A stretch of DNA of 64,000 nucleotides, taken from NCBI RefSeq assembly GCF_947496995.1, contig NZ_CANMFD010000002.1, positions 310,001-374,000 on the forward strand, written 5' to 3'. Position 1 is the stretch's first letter. Each line of letters begins with the position of its first letter. Source of the DNA: an uncultured Roseibium sp. GTDB taxonomy: Bacteria > Pseudomonadota > Alphaproteobacteria > Rhizobiales > Stappiaceae. Position numbers and translations under genes: made by a program. The notes below the pieces were generated by a model. That model worked only from the letters and a program-made list of their open reading frames with translations. It ran no database searches and was not told the origin of the DNA. Positions 1 to 9,355 of the stretch are shown one piece after another.

Positions 1-1267
1 CGCCCTCCTTCGACGCGGCGACGAGCCGGTGAGAGCGGAAACCGGGGATCTCGTCGACCGGGGTCAGGCCTTCCTTGACGTCCTCTTCGATGATCTTGCG
101 CAGGAAGGCGATGCGTTCCGGGCTCTGGCCGCGCAGTTCTCCGCCCTTGGCCCACCACAACAGGTCCTGGGGATGCACATAGGTTTCACCATGCCCTGCA
201 TAACCGCCCTTCAGAACGGTCATCCAGAAGCGGTGCACCATGGTCTCGGCCGTGATGTTGCCCCAGAACTGCAGGATGTTGCCTTCATAGTGCATTTCGT
301 CATTGAGCACCGGCTTGCCGTATTGAGTCCGCCATTCCGGTGTTTGCGACACATCGGAATGCTGGATGCTGACGTGGCTGACCCAGGGTTTTCTGTGGTC
401 GTAGCACAAGTCCGGATTGCCCTGGTGGATCGACTTCGGGTGCAGATACGGATCGGTTTCCTCGATGATCTGGAAGAAACGATCCCAGCGGTCCATCGGC
501 TTCACGTCGAGCATGAAGTCGTATTCGTTGGCCAGTGACCACCAGACATTGCGATAGGCGGCGATGCGGGCGACCAGATATTGCAGGTATCGATAGTCCT
601 GCTCTTCCGTCCACATGCAGTGATCCCAGCGATCATAGGGATGGAAGATGATGACATCCGCCTCGATATTCATCTCGGCCAGACGCGCAATCTGGTTCTC
701 GAAATGCCGGAAAGCCTCGAAGTTCGGACGGTCCGGGTCGTATTTGCCATCTGCGCGAAGTTCATAAACGTCGTGCAGCGGCTCATTCTGGTTGTAGGGA
801 TAGGATTTCGGCATGACGCACATGCGCAGCTTGTTGAACGCGCCCGTGTCCTCCAGCGACTTGAGGGTCTGTTCCTGCATCTCCAGCGGCTGATGGGTCC
901 AGGCGTAACAGGTTGTCGTGAAGGGGAAATACGGCGTTCCGTCCGCATAGGCGAAATGGAACCGGTTGCGCACATGGACCGGACCGCGCACCCCTTCACG
1001 CGGCCCCGTCGCGGTAAAGCTTGCCGTTTGACCGTTGAGCGCGGCGGTCTCCGACTCGGTCGTCAGCGTCCAGTTGCCGGGATGATCCGGGCTGAAACGC
1101 ACCTTGAAGACGCCATCGCCATCGTAGAACCCGGGGACCCTGATCTTGCGGTTGTTCAGGGCGAAGACACCCCAGAACTCGTTGTCGAGATAAGGATTGC
1201 CGGGTATGTCGGCCTTAATCTCGTGTTCGAAGATATCGTATTGTGCGATCGTGGTTGCGCTGGACAT
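1..1267 (-). CDS. DUF5060/DUF4038 apiosidase-like glycoside hydrolase (3' end missing)
   Basis: About 422 residues are visible; the gene runs off the left edge, so its C-terminus is missing. Residues 10-90 form a beta-rich DUF5060-type domain (FWGVFALNN, VPGFYDGDG, WTLTTES). Residues 100-400 resemble the DUF4038 (beta/alpha)8 domain seen in GH140 apiosidases. The likely acid/base is E248 in WSLANEYD and the likely nucleophile is E324 in VLNDEMHYEG, the usual layout of retaining TIM-barrel glycosidases. No signal peptide is visible, so it probably acts in the cytoplasm on imported glycosides. The ATG at 1267 follows GGGAGGGACGTTCC, a strong ribosome site, 55 bases after the upstream ABC ATPase, which makes it the last visible gene of the transporter operon. 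Substrate is inferred: apiosides are plausible, but DUF4038 proteins are broader than proven apiosidases. Confidence 0.8.
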   Translation of the reverse strand, partial: MSSATTIAQYDIFEHEIKADIPGNPYLDNEFWGVFALNNRKIRVPGFYDGDGVFKVRFSPDHPGNWTLTTESETAALNGQTASFTATGPREGVRGPVHVRNRFHFAYADGTPYFPFTTTCYAWTHQPLEMQEQTLKSLEDTGAFNKLRMCVMPKSYPYNQNEPLHDVYELRADGKYDPDRPNFEAFRHFENQIARLAEMNIEADVIIFHPYDRWDHCMWTEEQDYRYLQYLVARIAAYRNVWWSLANEYDFMLDVKPMDRWDRFFQIIEETDPYLHPKSIHQGNPDLCYDHRKPWVSHVSIQHSDVSQTPEWRTQYGKPVLNDEMHYEGNILQFWGNITAETMVHRFWMTVLKGGYAGHGETYVHPQDLLWWAKGGELRGQSPERIAFLRKIIEEDVKEGLTPVDEIPGFRSHRLVAASKEG

Positions 1268-1322
1268 GGAACGTCCCTCCCTTGGCGTATTGATGTTGAT
1301 TGTCCGAGGCCCTTTAGGGCCG

Positions 1323-2156
1323 TCAGTTCAAGGTGGCCGGCGCGACGTTGCGAGGACGCCAGCGCTGACGGGTTGTGGGAATGGAATTGAGTAGAAGGCG
1401 GGTGTAGTCGTGCTGCGGATCGGACATGACGGCCTGCGCCTTGCCGAACTCGACGACCTGCCCCTTCTTCATCACGGCGATGAAATCGCTGATGTAATAG
1501 GCGGTTGCCAGATCGTGGGTGATGTAGAGGAAGCTGCGGCCCTCCTCGTCGCGCAGTTTCCTGAACAGGTTGATGATGATCATCCGGCGCGATGCGTCGA
1601 TCATGCTCACCGGTTCGTCGGCCACGATAAGGCTGGGTTCGGGTATCAGGGCCCTGGCGACGGAAATCCGCTGCAGTTCACCGCCCGAGAACTGGTTGGT
1701 GTATTTGCCGACCACGTCATTGTATTCCAGACCGACCGACGACAACGCATGGGCAACCGCATCCCTGGCGTCCTCTGCCGAAAGCCCCGCGACGCGAATG
1801 GCGGTCTCGTGAAGGTAGGCGTCGACGTTCCGGTAGCGGCTGAATGCCTCGAAAGGGTTCTGGAAAATCGGCTGGATCGATTGCAGGAACTCCCGCCGCG
1901 AGGGCCGTGAGCCTGCGCCGGCGACTTCCTTGTCGTAGACGATGGCCGAGCCGGATGTCGGCACTTCCAGCCGCAGCAAGGTCTTGGCCAGGGTCGTCTT
2001 GCCGCTTCCGGATTCCCCGACGACGGCGATGATCACCGGCCGGTCGCTTTCGACGGTGATGTTGACGTTGTCCAGCGCCTGAATTTTCTTCGCCCGGAAG
2101 AAACTGCCAAGGCGGTAAACCTTGTTCAGACCGACTGTCTTGAGGATCACTGCCAT
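1323..2156 (-). CDS. Opp/Dpp-type ABC transporter ATP-binding protein (OppF-like)
   Basis: This 277-residue ATPase is one of the two nucleotide-binding subunits of the oligosaccharide/peptide-type importer encoded by this operon. Walker A is GESGSGKT at residues 47-54, the Q-loop is in IFQNPFEAF near 97, the signature is FSGGELQR near 160, Walker B is LIVADEP near 180, and the H-loop is in YITHD. The C-terminal Opp tail is short compared with classical OppF. The start at 2156 overlaps the end of the preceding ATPase gene by 10 bases; the reading frame is open further upstream, but that part is the shadow of the neighbour. Translational coupling with the other ATPase is likely. Confidence 0.9.
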   Translation of the reverse strand: MAVILKTVGLNKVYRLGSFFRAKKIQALDNVNITVESDRPVIIAVVGESGSGKTTLAKTLLRLEVPTSGSAIVYDKEVAGAGSRPSRREFLQSIQPIFQNPFEAFSRYRNVDAYLHETAIRVAGLSAEDARDAVAHALSSVGLEYNDVVGKYTNQFSGGELQRISVARALIPEPSLIVADEPVSMIDASRRMIIINLFRKLRDEEGRSFLYITHDLATAYYISDFIAVMKKGQVVEFGKAQAVMSDPQHDYTRLLLNSIPTTRQRWRPRNVAPATLN

Positions 2157-3127
2157 CCGGCGTCTCCTGTGTCGGGAAGATCTGCACCTGCGAAGTGACA
2201 GGCGGCGAAATGGCCGGGTTTGTGTTCCACGAGCGGCGGCTCCTGGCTCCGGCAAAGACCGGTCGCCAACGGACAGCGTTCGGCGAACCGGCAGCCATGC
2301 AGGTCTCCCCACAGGCTGGGTGGACTGCCCGGAATACCGTGCCGGGCACGATCTTCTCCAATGGTGGGAAGCGACCCGATGAGCATTTTCGTATAGGGAT
2401 GCAGCGGCTCGGCGAAAACACTGTCTGAATCGCCATATTCCGCGGCCTTGGCCGCATACATGATGAGCATCTTGTGGGTGACCTGGTAGTGCACCCCCAT
2501 GTCGTGCGACACGATCAGGATCGTATTGCCCATCTGCTCCTGCAGTTCCATCAGCAAAAGCAGGATTTCCTTCTGGACGACAACATCCAGGGCGGTCGTC
2601 GGTTCATCGGCGATGATCAGGTTGGGCTGGAAGAATGTGGCAAGGGCGATCATCATCCGTTGCCGCATGCCTCCGGAGAGCTGATGCGGAAAGGAATCGA
2701 GTGCCTCCGCCGGCAGACCGAGTTTGCCGATATACTCCCTCACCTTCTCCAGAACCCGTTTCTTGTTCGGGTCAGTGCCGGGAAAATCGATGAACTGCTC
2801 CCGGATCCTGATGACCGGGTTCATCGAGTTCATCGAGCTCTGCGGGATGTAGGACAGCGTCTTGAACCATTCGTCGCGAACGTTTTCACTCGTGACCGGT
2901 TTGCCGCTGCTGTCGTTGAACCCGTATTCGATCGTCCCCGAAGACAGCGACATCGGTGAGAGAATGTCACCGTATATCGCGCGCATCAGCGTCGACTTTC
3001 CGCAGCCCGATTCCCCGGCAATGCCGACGATGCAGCCTTCGGGTATCTGCAGGTTCACCCCGTCCACAGCGTTGATGCTGCCGCGTCCGGTCCGGTAGCT
3101 GACCACGATGTCATTCAATTCAATCAT
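2147..3127 (-). CDS. Opp/Dpp-type ABC transporter ATP-binding protein (OppD-like)
   Basis: This 326-residue ATPase energises uptake together with its downstream partner. Visible motifs are Walker A GESGCGKST near residue 38-46, the signature LSGGMRQRM near 150, Walker B LIIADEPTTALD near 170, and the H-loop VSHD. The C-terminal oligopeptide-transporter domain (TIGEDRARHGIPGSPPSLW) carries four cysteines (GCRFAERC, GLC, AAC), the pattern that binds a 4Fe-4S cluster in OppD/DppD proteins. It overlaps the upstream permease gene by 4 bases (ATGA), so the two are translated together. Opp-type systems of this class also import plant oligosaccharides, which fits the glycosidase in the same operon. 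Confidence 0.92.
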   Translation of the reverse strand: MIELNDIVVSYRTGRGSINAVDGVNLQIPEGCIVGIAGESGCGKSTLMRAIYGDILSPMSLSSGTIEYGFNDSSGKPVTSENVRDEWFKTLSYIPQSSMNSMNPVIRIREQFIDFPGTDPNKKRVLEKVREYIGKLGLPAEALDSFPHQLSGGMRQRMMIALATFFQPNLIIADEPTTALDVVVQKEILLLLMELQEQMGNTILIVSHDMGVHYQVTHKMLIMYAAKAAEYGDSDSVFAEPLHPYTKMLIGSLPTIGEDRARHGIPGSPPSLWGDLHGCRFAERCPLATGLCRSQEPPLVEHKPGHFAACHFAGADLPDTGDAGWQ

Positions 3128-4029
3128 TGCACACCACGCTTGGTTGCGAATGCGGCGTTGAAGCCGGTCGATGTCAGGAAGAGGCCCAGAAACAATGTCA
3201 CCGTTGCCACGATCGGGGCGATCATCCAGGCGTAATGGCCGGTAAAGAGCGCGTTGAAATTGAGCGCCCAGAATATGATCGATCCAAGCGTCGGAACCTC
3301 GACCTTCGACAGGCCGATCACCGCCAGGGCGGCTTCCGTGTTGATCGCAAAAAGGATCACATTGATGAAACCGACCAGGATGTAGGCGGAGACATAGGGA
3401 AAGACTTCCCTGAGGATGATCTGTGGCGTGTTGGCCCCCGAGAACCGCGCCATGTTGATGAACTCACGCTCCCGCAGCGACAACGCCATGGATCTGACGG
3501 TTCTGGCATCCCAGGCCCAGCCGAAGAGGATGATGATGAAGCCCACGGCCAGAAATGAGGTGTTGCCGCGGATCAATGCGCCCAGAATGATCAGAACCGG
3601 CAGCAACGGTATGGTGATGATCGTGTCGACGATGAGCATCACGAACCGCTCGAAATTGCCACCGACAAAGCCCGCACTGAGGCCGACGGTCGTGGCGATC
3701 ACCGTGACCCCTATCGCGACAACGATGCCCAGGATCAACGAGTTGCGGATGGAATAGACCAGATACCAGAAGATATCCTGGCCGAGCGCGGTGGTTCCAA
3801 GCAGATGATCGAACGAGGGTGGCAGGTTTCGTGTGTAGGACCCCTGAAAAGAGGGATCGACCGGTGCGAACACCGGAAGAATCATGCTGCCGCCTCCCAT
3901 GACGAGCAGGATGGTCAGGCCGATGATCAACCGGGGCGTAAGCAGCCAGAGGATTGTTTCCTTGCGTCGCGAGGAGGTCCGGACTGCCGGCGCCGGTAAT
4001 GAAGGTGCGGTTTCGCCAATTTCTGCCAT
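3124..4029 (-). CDS. Opp/Dpp-type ABC transporter permease (OppC-like)
   Basis: This 301-residue inner-membrane permease is one half of the translocation channel. An N-terminal cytoplasmic stretch of about 30 residues is followed by a membrane segment (LIIGLTILLVMGG). The OppC N-terminal domain precedes five further hydrophobic segments. The EAA-like loop that contacts the ATPases is in the region REREFINMARFSGANTPQIIL, near residue 200. The gene directly abuts the upstream permease gene and overlaps the downstream ATPase by ATGA. It acts with the OppB-like subunit and receives substrate from the binding protein encoded first in the operon. Confidence 0.92.
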   Translation of the reverse strand: MAEIGETAPSLPAPAVRTSSRRKETILWLLTPRLIIGLTILLVMGGGSMILPVFAPVDPSFQGSYTRNLPPSFDHLLGTTALGQDIFWYLVYSIRNSLILGIVVAIGVTVIATTVGLSAGFVGGNFERFVMLIVDTIITIPLLPVLIILGALIRGNTSFLAVGFIIILFGWAWDARTVRSMALSLREREFINMARFSGANTPQIILREVFPYVSAYILVGFINVILFAINTEAALAVIGLSKVEVPTLGSIIFWALNFNALFTGHYAWMIAPIVATVTLFLGLFLTSTGFNAAFATKRGVQ

Positions 4030-5031
4030 CTATTTATGCCGGATTCTTGGGTCGAGAAGAGGATACGCAAGGTCGATCAGGAGCCCTGCCGTGGCGACCG
4101 CGATGATCGAGACGGTTATTGCGCCATAGAGAACATTGTAGTCTCCGCCACTGGCGGCCTGGCGCATGATCAGTCCGATGCCCGGATAGGAAAAAATGAT
4201 TTCCGTCAGAAGCGCGCCGTTGAAGATGACACCCAGGGACAAGGCCAGGGCGGTCACCTGCGGCAACAGCGCATTGCGGAAAACATAGCGGAGCATCCGG
4301 GTCCGATGCGTAGTCCCCTTGAGGCGCGCAAAGGTAACGTAAGGCTCCTCGCTGGTTGCGATCGCCAGCGCCTTCATGCTGAGGATGTTCCATCCGAAAC
4401 CGGCAAGGACGAGCGCCAGGCCCGGCAGCAGTGAATTGTACAGGATCGTGCCGACCTTGGCCCAGGTCATGTCGCCGACCGGGAACGTCGCGGACAATGG
4501 AAAGATCGGGAATATGTAGGCGAAGATCATCAGGACCGAGATCGCCAGGATGTAGTACGGGATCGGGTAGAGCAGAATACCCACGAACTCCAGGATCGAG
4601 GCGGCCCGTTTCTTGTAGAAATAGCCTGCCACCAGGCCCACCGTGTTTCCCAGGCACCAGGCGATCACTGTTGCAGTCATGAGCAGGCCCATGGTCCATG
4701 GCAGGGCTTCTGCCAGCATGGACGAGACGGGATGCGGGAAATACGTGTAGGACGGTCCGAAATCGAAATCGATCACGACCCGCTTCATGTAGGCCAGATA
4801 TTGCTCGAAGACACTGCCCTGAAGGCCGTAAAGCTCTTCCAGGCTCTTGCGCAACTCGGCGAGCCCCTCAGGCGCGATCGTCGCGCTGGCACGGCTCTGA
4901 AGTTCGCCGATATAGCCGTCAATCGGATTGACCGGCATGAACCGTGGAAGGGCGAACGTGATGGATAGTCCGATAAAAAGAACAGCGAAATATAGCGCTA
5001 TCCGTTTGGCGATGAACGTTAGGACGCCCAC
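4030..5031 (-). CDS. Opp/Dpp-type ABC transporter permease (OppB-like)
   Basis: This permease of about 333 residues is the OppB-type half of the channel. It has the typical N-terminal membrane anchor (LTFIAKRIALYFAVLFIGL), a periplasmic loop with PRFMPVNP, and five more hydrophobic segments; its EAA-like loop is near EEPYVTFARLKGTTHR. I chose the GTG start at 5031 because GCGGGAG lies six bases upstream. A TTG at 5046 would add five residues. The last codon directly precedes the next permease start. A 78-base gap separates it from the binding-protein gene. Confidence 0.88.
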   Translation of the reverse strand: MGVLTFIAKRIALYFAVLFIGLSITFALPRFMPVNPIDGYIGELQSRASATIAPEGLAELRKSLEELYGLQGSVFEQYLAYMKRVVIDFDFGPSYTYFPHPVSSMLAEALPWTMGLLMTATVIAWCLGNTVGLVAGYFYKKRAASILEFVGILLYPIPYYILAISVLMIFAYIFPIFPLSATFPVGDMTWAKVGTILYNSLLPGLALVLAGFGWNILSMKALAIATSEEPYVTFARLKGTTHRTRMLRYVFRNALLPQVTALALSLGVIFNGALLTEIIFSYPGIGLIMRQAASGGDYNVLYGAITVSIIAVATAGLLIDLAYPLLDPRIRHK

Positions 5032-5109
5032 GGTGTGCTCCCGCAAATTTCGTGATGGACGTTCGACGAGGCGGCGTAGGACCGCCTCGTCTTCGACACC
5101 TGGCCGCGA

Positions 5110-7017
5110 TTACTTGCCTGACGGCTCGATATTCACGACGGTTTTCTTGAACGAACTCCACCACGAGTAGGGCAGCGCATAGAAGTTGTCCGCCTTGGTG
5201 TAGTTGGTCCAGTAGGTGTTGTTGGTCGGGATGGTCGTCGGAATGCTCATGAGCGGGAGCATGTACATCTCCTCGACCACGATCTCCTGGATGTCCCGTC
5301 CAAGTTCAGCCATCTTGGGGTCGTCCGTGGGAACGGTCGCACCGGCGGCCACCAGATCGTAGATCCTCGGGTCGGTGATACGAACGTAGTTGCCGTCCAG
5401 ACGCTGGTCGGCGTCGGTGGAATCCGCCGGAAGGACGAATTCGGGAGACCACTGCCGCCAGTTGTTGCGCCAGTTGGCGTTGAAGACGCACTGCTGGTTC
5501 CAGGCGATCGTCATCTGAAAGCGTGCGTTGGTCCGCATGTAGGTGTTGAATTCACCGTTATCGACCTGGCGCGCATTGATGTTGAACCCGGCCTGACGCC
5601 AGCTGTCGGCAATCGAGAAGCCAAGCCGCTGCAGGATCTTGTTCCAGTCCGCCGGATAAACGAACTCAAGCACCATCGGCGATCCGTCGGGAAGCGCATA
5701 GAACCCGTCGCTGCCCTTTTCGATGCCGACCGAGGCCAGCAGCTTTTCCGCTTCCGCCGGATCGTGCTTCCACCAGCCGAAGCCGAAGGAATCCACAATG
5801 GCATCGCCCACAGGCAGTTTCTCGGGATCGACACCCTGCTCCGCCAGAACCTTGACGAGTTCCTGGTTGAAAGAGGTGTCGAAGGGCTTGTAGCCGTCTG
5901 ACAGCGTGAGGTTCGTCAGGAAATCCCGCATCGGCTCGTGGAAGATCGGCCGCGTCACCGGAGTGTCGGCAACGGGCAGAGCCGTCGACTTGAACTGGCC
6001 GTTGAGAGCGCTGATGCCGACCTGCTGGAGGTCCAGCGACAGGGCAAGCGCCCAGCGAAGTTCCTTTATGTCATAGGGCGACTTCTGCAGGTTGAAATAG
6101 ACACCCCATCCGCATGCGTCGTTCATGTCATGGAAGGGGAACACCGGCGCGAAGGTTTCGATAGCCGGATTACGCTTCTGGGCGGCCTCGATGGTGTCGG
6201 GGCTCATGAAGGTGTCGATGTCGTACTGGTTCTGAACGAATGCCAGACTGCGGGTCTCTTCCGTCCCGAAGTCCTTGTAAAGGATGTATTTCGGTGTCGG
6301 TTCGCCGAGATTTCCCCAGCCAGAACGCTCCCAGTCGTCACGCTTTTCCCAAAGCTGCCAGAAGCCGTTCGGGTCGTATTCCTTGACCGTGTAAGGACCA
6401 AGCAGAACGGGTTTTTCGTTGTTGTAGGTGACGATCTCATCGCCAATGGGAGCCAAAACGTGTTCCGGCAGCCAGACGATATGCGAGCCCCAGGTATAGA
6501 CACCCATCCGGGTCACGAAGTCGTAGGACGGCTTCTGCGTCTCGACTTCGAACGTGTAATCGTCGATCTTCTTCCAGTCCTTGAGGAAGGTGACGTAGTT
6601 CGTGACGTTTGTCAGCTTGTCGCGATACTTGAAGGCGGTGTCGATCGTGAAAATGATGTCGTCGGTCGTGAATTCCTCGCCGTCGCTCCAGTGGACGCCT
6701 TCACGAATCTTGATGCGAAATTTGGTGTGGTCGTCGTTCAGGACCTCAGGAAAGCCGACGGCCAGTTCGGGGTAGGATTCACCTGTCGAGGTGTCCATTT
6801 CCCAGAGATAGCTCCAGCCAAGTTCGCGAAACCCGCGCCAGTGTGCGTATCTGTTCAGCGGGTTCATTTGCGTGGCGTTGGACGAGCGGCCATCGAATGT
6901 CTGTACGATGAGCGTTTCGTTTCTCGGCGTACCTACATCGGTCATCTGTGCTGTCGCGGCTGTAGCCCACAGGGCTCCCACCGCGGACGCCAAGAGTATT
7001 TGGCGAAACGGATTCAT
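5110..7017 (-). CDS. ABC transporter substrate-binding protein, family 5 (Opp/Dpp type)
   Basis: A 635-residue periplasmic solute-binding protein of the SBP_bac_5 type, first gene of the operon. A Sec signal peptide of about 23 residues (MNPFRQILLASAVGAL, cleavage near TATA-Q) is followed by the family core, with the usual GVHWSDGEEFTTDD segment near residue 110. It is longer than typical peptide-binding members (about 500-550) and within the range of family-5 proteins that bind oligosaccharides. The ATG at 7017 is preceded by GGGAGGAAGTTT. The ligand cannot be read from sequence; the terminal glycosidase gene points to a glycoside rather than a peptide. Confidence 0.9.
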   Translation of the reverse strand: MNPFRQILLASAVGALWATAATAQMTDVGTPRNETLIVQTFDGRSSNATQMNPLNRYAHWRGFRELGWSYLWEMDTSTGESYPELAVGFPEVLNDDHTKFRIKIREGVHWSDGEEFTTDDIIFTIDTAFKYRDKLTNVTNYVTFLKDWKKIDDYTFEVETQKPSYDFVTRMGVYTWGSHIVWLPEHVLAPIGDEIVTYNNEKPVLLGPYTVKEYDPNGFWQLWEKRDDWERSGWGNLGEPTPKYILYKDFGTEETRSLAFVQNQYDIDTFMSPDTIEAAQKRNPAIETFAPVFPFHDMNDACGWGVYFNLQKSPYDIKELRWALALSLDLQQVGISALNGQFKSTALPVADTPVTRPIFHEPMRDFLTNLTLSDGYKPFDTSFNQELVKVLAEQGVDPEKLPVGDAIVDSFGFGWWKHDPAEAEKLLASVGIEKGSDGFYALPDGSPMVLEFVYPADWNKILQRLGFSIADSWRQAGFNINARQVDNGEFNTYMRTNARFQMTIAWNQQCVFNANWRNNWRQWSPEFVLPADSTDADQRLDGNYVRITDPRIYDLVAAGATVPTDDPKMAELGRDIQEIVVEEMYMLPLMSIPTTIPTNNTYWTNYTKADNFYALPYSWWSSFKKTVVNIEPSGK

Positions 7018-7384
7018 AAACTTCCTCCCATTCTGCTTGTATTATGCGGTAACTAACAACATTTGCCGTTTCAAACTGGACCCCACCGAAGCACTCCTCA
7101 ATGCTCAACGAGACCCGTTATCATTTTTATTTTTGAGTTCTTGCTTGCTGGCAAATATCTACATTCATTCGCATATTTTCAGTCTGTCTCTCCCCTTCGC
7201 TCCCCTTCAATTGTTTATTTTGTATATGGTATACCGGATTATCGCCGTTATGATAATATCATATGTACTTATTATACCAGTAGTCAACACGAGGGCAAAG
7301 CGTTTACACTGGACCTTGTAATTTTTCCGGATCTCACCCTTCCGCAAAGCGGACTTTGCGATATCTTCAGGACATCGAAAACTC
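7018..7384. promoter_or_regulatory. AT-rich divergent intergenic region with operator-like dyads
   Basis: This 367-base gap between the divergent ABC operon and aldo/keto reductase gene is much richer in A+T than its surroundings. It holds a perfect 8-bp palindrome GGTATACC at 7228-7235, a dyad TATGAT-AAT-ATCATA at 7249-7263, and an inverted copy of the TGGTATA core at 7275-7280. These are candidate operators for a sugar-responsive regulator. No coding potential was seen. Promoter positions are inferred only from the divergent arrangement. Confidence 0.4.
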
Positions 7385-8353
7385 ATGGAATACACCCGTT
7401 TGGGCCGCACCGGCCTCACAGTCAGCCGCCTTTGCCTGGGCACGATGAATTTCACATGGACCACTGGAAAACCGGACGCGTTCACGCTGATGGATGCGGC
7501 GCATGAACACGGAATCAACTTTTTCGATACCGCCAACCGCTACGGCCGCCCCGACTATGGCGATACCGAAACCCTTATCGGAGACTGGTTCTCGCAAGGT
7601 GGCACACGCCGTCATAAAACTGTCCTTGCAACCAAGCTTTACGGATTGATGGGAGACTGGCCGAACGACGGCAAGCTTTCCGCCCTGAATATCCGCAGGG
7701 CGCTGGATGCCAGCCTCAAGCGCCTGAAGACCGACTACATCGACCTCTACCAGTTTCACCATATCGATCGCGACACACCCTGGGAGGAGATCTGGCAGGC
7801 AATGGAGATCGCCGTTCAACAGGGCAAGATCCTCTATGCCGGCAGTTCGAACTTTGCCGGATGGCATATCGCCAAGGCGCAGGGCGTCGCCAGTTCGCGC
7901 AATTTCATGGGGCTTGTATCAGAGCAGTCCATCTACAATCTGATCGAAAGAAGCCTCGAACTGGAGGTCCTTCCGGCCTGCCGGGACTTAGGTCTTGGGG
8001 TCATTCCCTGGTCACCCCTGCACGGAGGATTGCTGGGCGGCGTCCTACGAAAGCAGAATCAGGGAATCAGACGCCTGGAAGGCCGCGCCGCCAAGACGCT
8101 GGAGGCGCTTCGTCCAAGGATTGAACAATACGAGGCTTTCTGCGACGAACTGGGTCATGAACCCGGCGATGTTGCCCTGGCCTGGCTCTTGCATCAGCCG
8201 GGCGTCACGGGTCCGATTATCGGACCGAGAACGTCCGAACACCTGGAGGCATCAATCCGTGCCCTGGACCTGACGCTTGACGAGACGGCGTTGTCGCGGC
8301 TCGACGAGATCTTTCCCGGACACAAGACAGCGCCGGAAGATTATGCCTGGTAA
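7385..8353 (+). CDS. Aldo/keto reductase (Tas/YajO-like, AKR superfamily)
   Basis: A 322-residue cytoplasmic NADP(H)-dependent oxidoreductase of the AKR11/12-like type. The catalytic tetrad is visible: Asp and Tyr in FFDTANRYG, Lys in VLATKLYG, and His in YQFHHIDR. The C-terminal cofactor-binding stretch (GPIIGPRTSEHLEAS) is intact. It is transcribed divergently from the Opp-type transporter operon and could share control with it. The next gene is a second aldo/keto reductase 63 bases downstream. The substrate is unknown; oxidation or reduction of an imported sugar is a reasonable inference from context. Confidence 0.88.
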   Translation: MEYTRLGRTGLTVSRLCLGTMNFTWTTGKPDAFTLMDAAHEHGINFFDTANRYGRPDYGDTETLIGDWFSQGGTRRHKTVLATKLYGLMGDWPNDGKLSALNIRRALDASLKRLKTDYIDLYQFHHIDRDTPWEEIWQAMEIAVQQGKILYAGSSNFAGWHIAKAQGVASSRNFMGLVSEQSIYNLIERSLELEVLPACRDLGLGVIPWSPLHGGLLGGVLRKQNQGIRRLEGRAAKTLEALRPRIEQYEAFCDELGHEPGDVALAWLLHQPGVTGPIIGPRTSEHLEASIRALDLTLDETALSRLDEIFPGHKTAPEDYAW

Positions 8354-8416
8354 CACAACCGACATGCGTGAGCGGAAAAAGCGGCCGCAGTCCACAAACC
8401 CGAACGGAGGCACAGG

Positions 8417-9250
8417 ATGAGCACACTCAACAACATCAACGACCGGGTTGAACTGAACAACGGAACACGGATGCCCTGGCTGGGGCTCGGTGTCTTTCAG
8501 ATGTCGGATGACGAAGCACGGCAGGCGTGCCTTCATGCGCTCGACGCCGGTTATCGCAGCCTCGACACCGCTGCGGTCTACAAGAATGAAACCGGCGTCG
8601 GCCAGGCGCTCCGCGAGACGTCCATTGCGCGCGAGGAGCTGTTCGTGACCACGAAGCTGTGGAATGACGACCAGCGCTCAAGACGGGCCTCGAGCGCTTT
8701 TCAGGAGAGCCTTGACCGCCTCGGAACCGACTATGTCGACCTCTACCTCGTGCACTGGCCCGTCCGGGAACACATTACCGAGACATGGAAGGCCATGGAG
8801 GAGATCTACGCGAGCGGCCGCGCCAAGGCCATCGGGGTCAGCAACTTTCTTCCTCATCACCTTGAGGAACTTCTGGCGGTCGCCGAGGTCGTTCCCACGG
8901 TCAATCAGGTAGAATTCCATCCCCATCTGGTTCAGCCGGACCTGCTTGGCTTCTGCAAGGAGCACAAGATTGTCGTGGAAGCCTGGAGCCCCCTAATGCA
9001 GGGACAGGTCGCCAGTGATAAAACATTCGCCGCCCTTGGAGAAAAATACGGCAAGACCCCTGCCCAGATCGTCCTGCGTTGGGACCTGCAGCATGGTGTC
9101 GTGACCATCCCCAAGTCCGTCCGCGCCAGCCGCATTCAGGAAAATGCCGGGATCTTCGATTTCGAGCTCTCCGAGGCGGACATGAGTGTTCTTGACGCGC
9201 TCGATCAGAACAAACGGCTCGGACCGGATCCCGACACGTTCGGGTTCTAG
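8417..9250 (+). CDS. Aldo/keto reductase, 2,5-diketo-D-gluconate reductase-like (AKR5 type)
   Basis: A 277-residue member of the AKR5-like group, distantly related to the AKR encoded just upstream. The N-terminal signature MPWLGLGVFQM, the active-site Asp/Tyr in SLDTAAVYKNE, Lys in FVTTKLWND, and His in LVHWPV are all present. The C-terminal PKSVRASRIQENAGIFDF motif is the NADPH-binding signature. An AGGCACAGG stretch lies just upstream of the ATG. It probably forms an operon with the preceding AKR gene. Close relatives reduce diketo-gluconates, methylglyoxal or beta-keto esters; the physiological substrate is not evident. Confidence 0.88.
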   Translation: MSTLNNINDRVELNNGTRMPWLGLGVFQMSDDEARQACLHALDAGYRSLDTAAVYKNETGVGQALRETSIAREELFVTTKLWNDDQRSRRASSAFQESLDRLGTDYVDLYLVHWPVREHITETWKAMEEIYASGRAKAIGVSNFLPHHLEELLAVAEVVPTVNQVEFHPHLVQPDLLGFCKEHKIVVEAWSPLMQGQVASDKTFAALGEKYGKTPAQIVLRWDLQHGVVTIPKSVRASRIQENAGIFDFELSEADMSVLDALDQNKRLGPDPDTFGF

Positions 9251-9319
9251 GGAACTGCCGGGGCAGTGTTCCGTGTTTGCCGGACTGAAGGCGATATTTC
9301 CTGAAAATGTCCGACCTTT

Positions 9320-9349
9320 TGGCCTCCAACCGGCTGCGGCTGGAGGCCA
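9320..9349 (+). terminator. Hairpin between convergent genes, possible terminator
   Basis: A 9-bp perfect stem TGGCCTCCA/TGGAGGCCA (9320-9328 and 9341-9349) with a 12-nt loop sits between the convergent AKR and kinase genes. Neither side has a good U-tract, so intrinsic termination is uncertain. Confidence 0.4.
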
Positions 9350-9355
9350 TTCACT

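Noticed and set aside
5938..7056. A 372-codon plus-strand open frame opposite the ABC binding protein
   Set aside because: Complement-strand shadow. The minus strand encodes a full binding protein with signal peptide and ribosome site.
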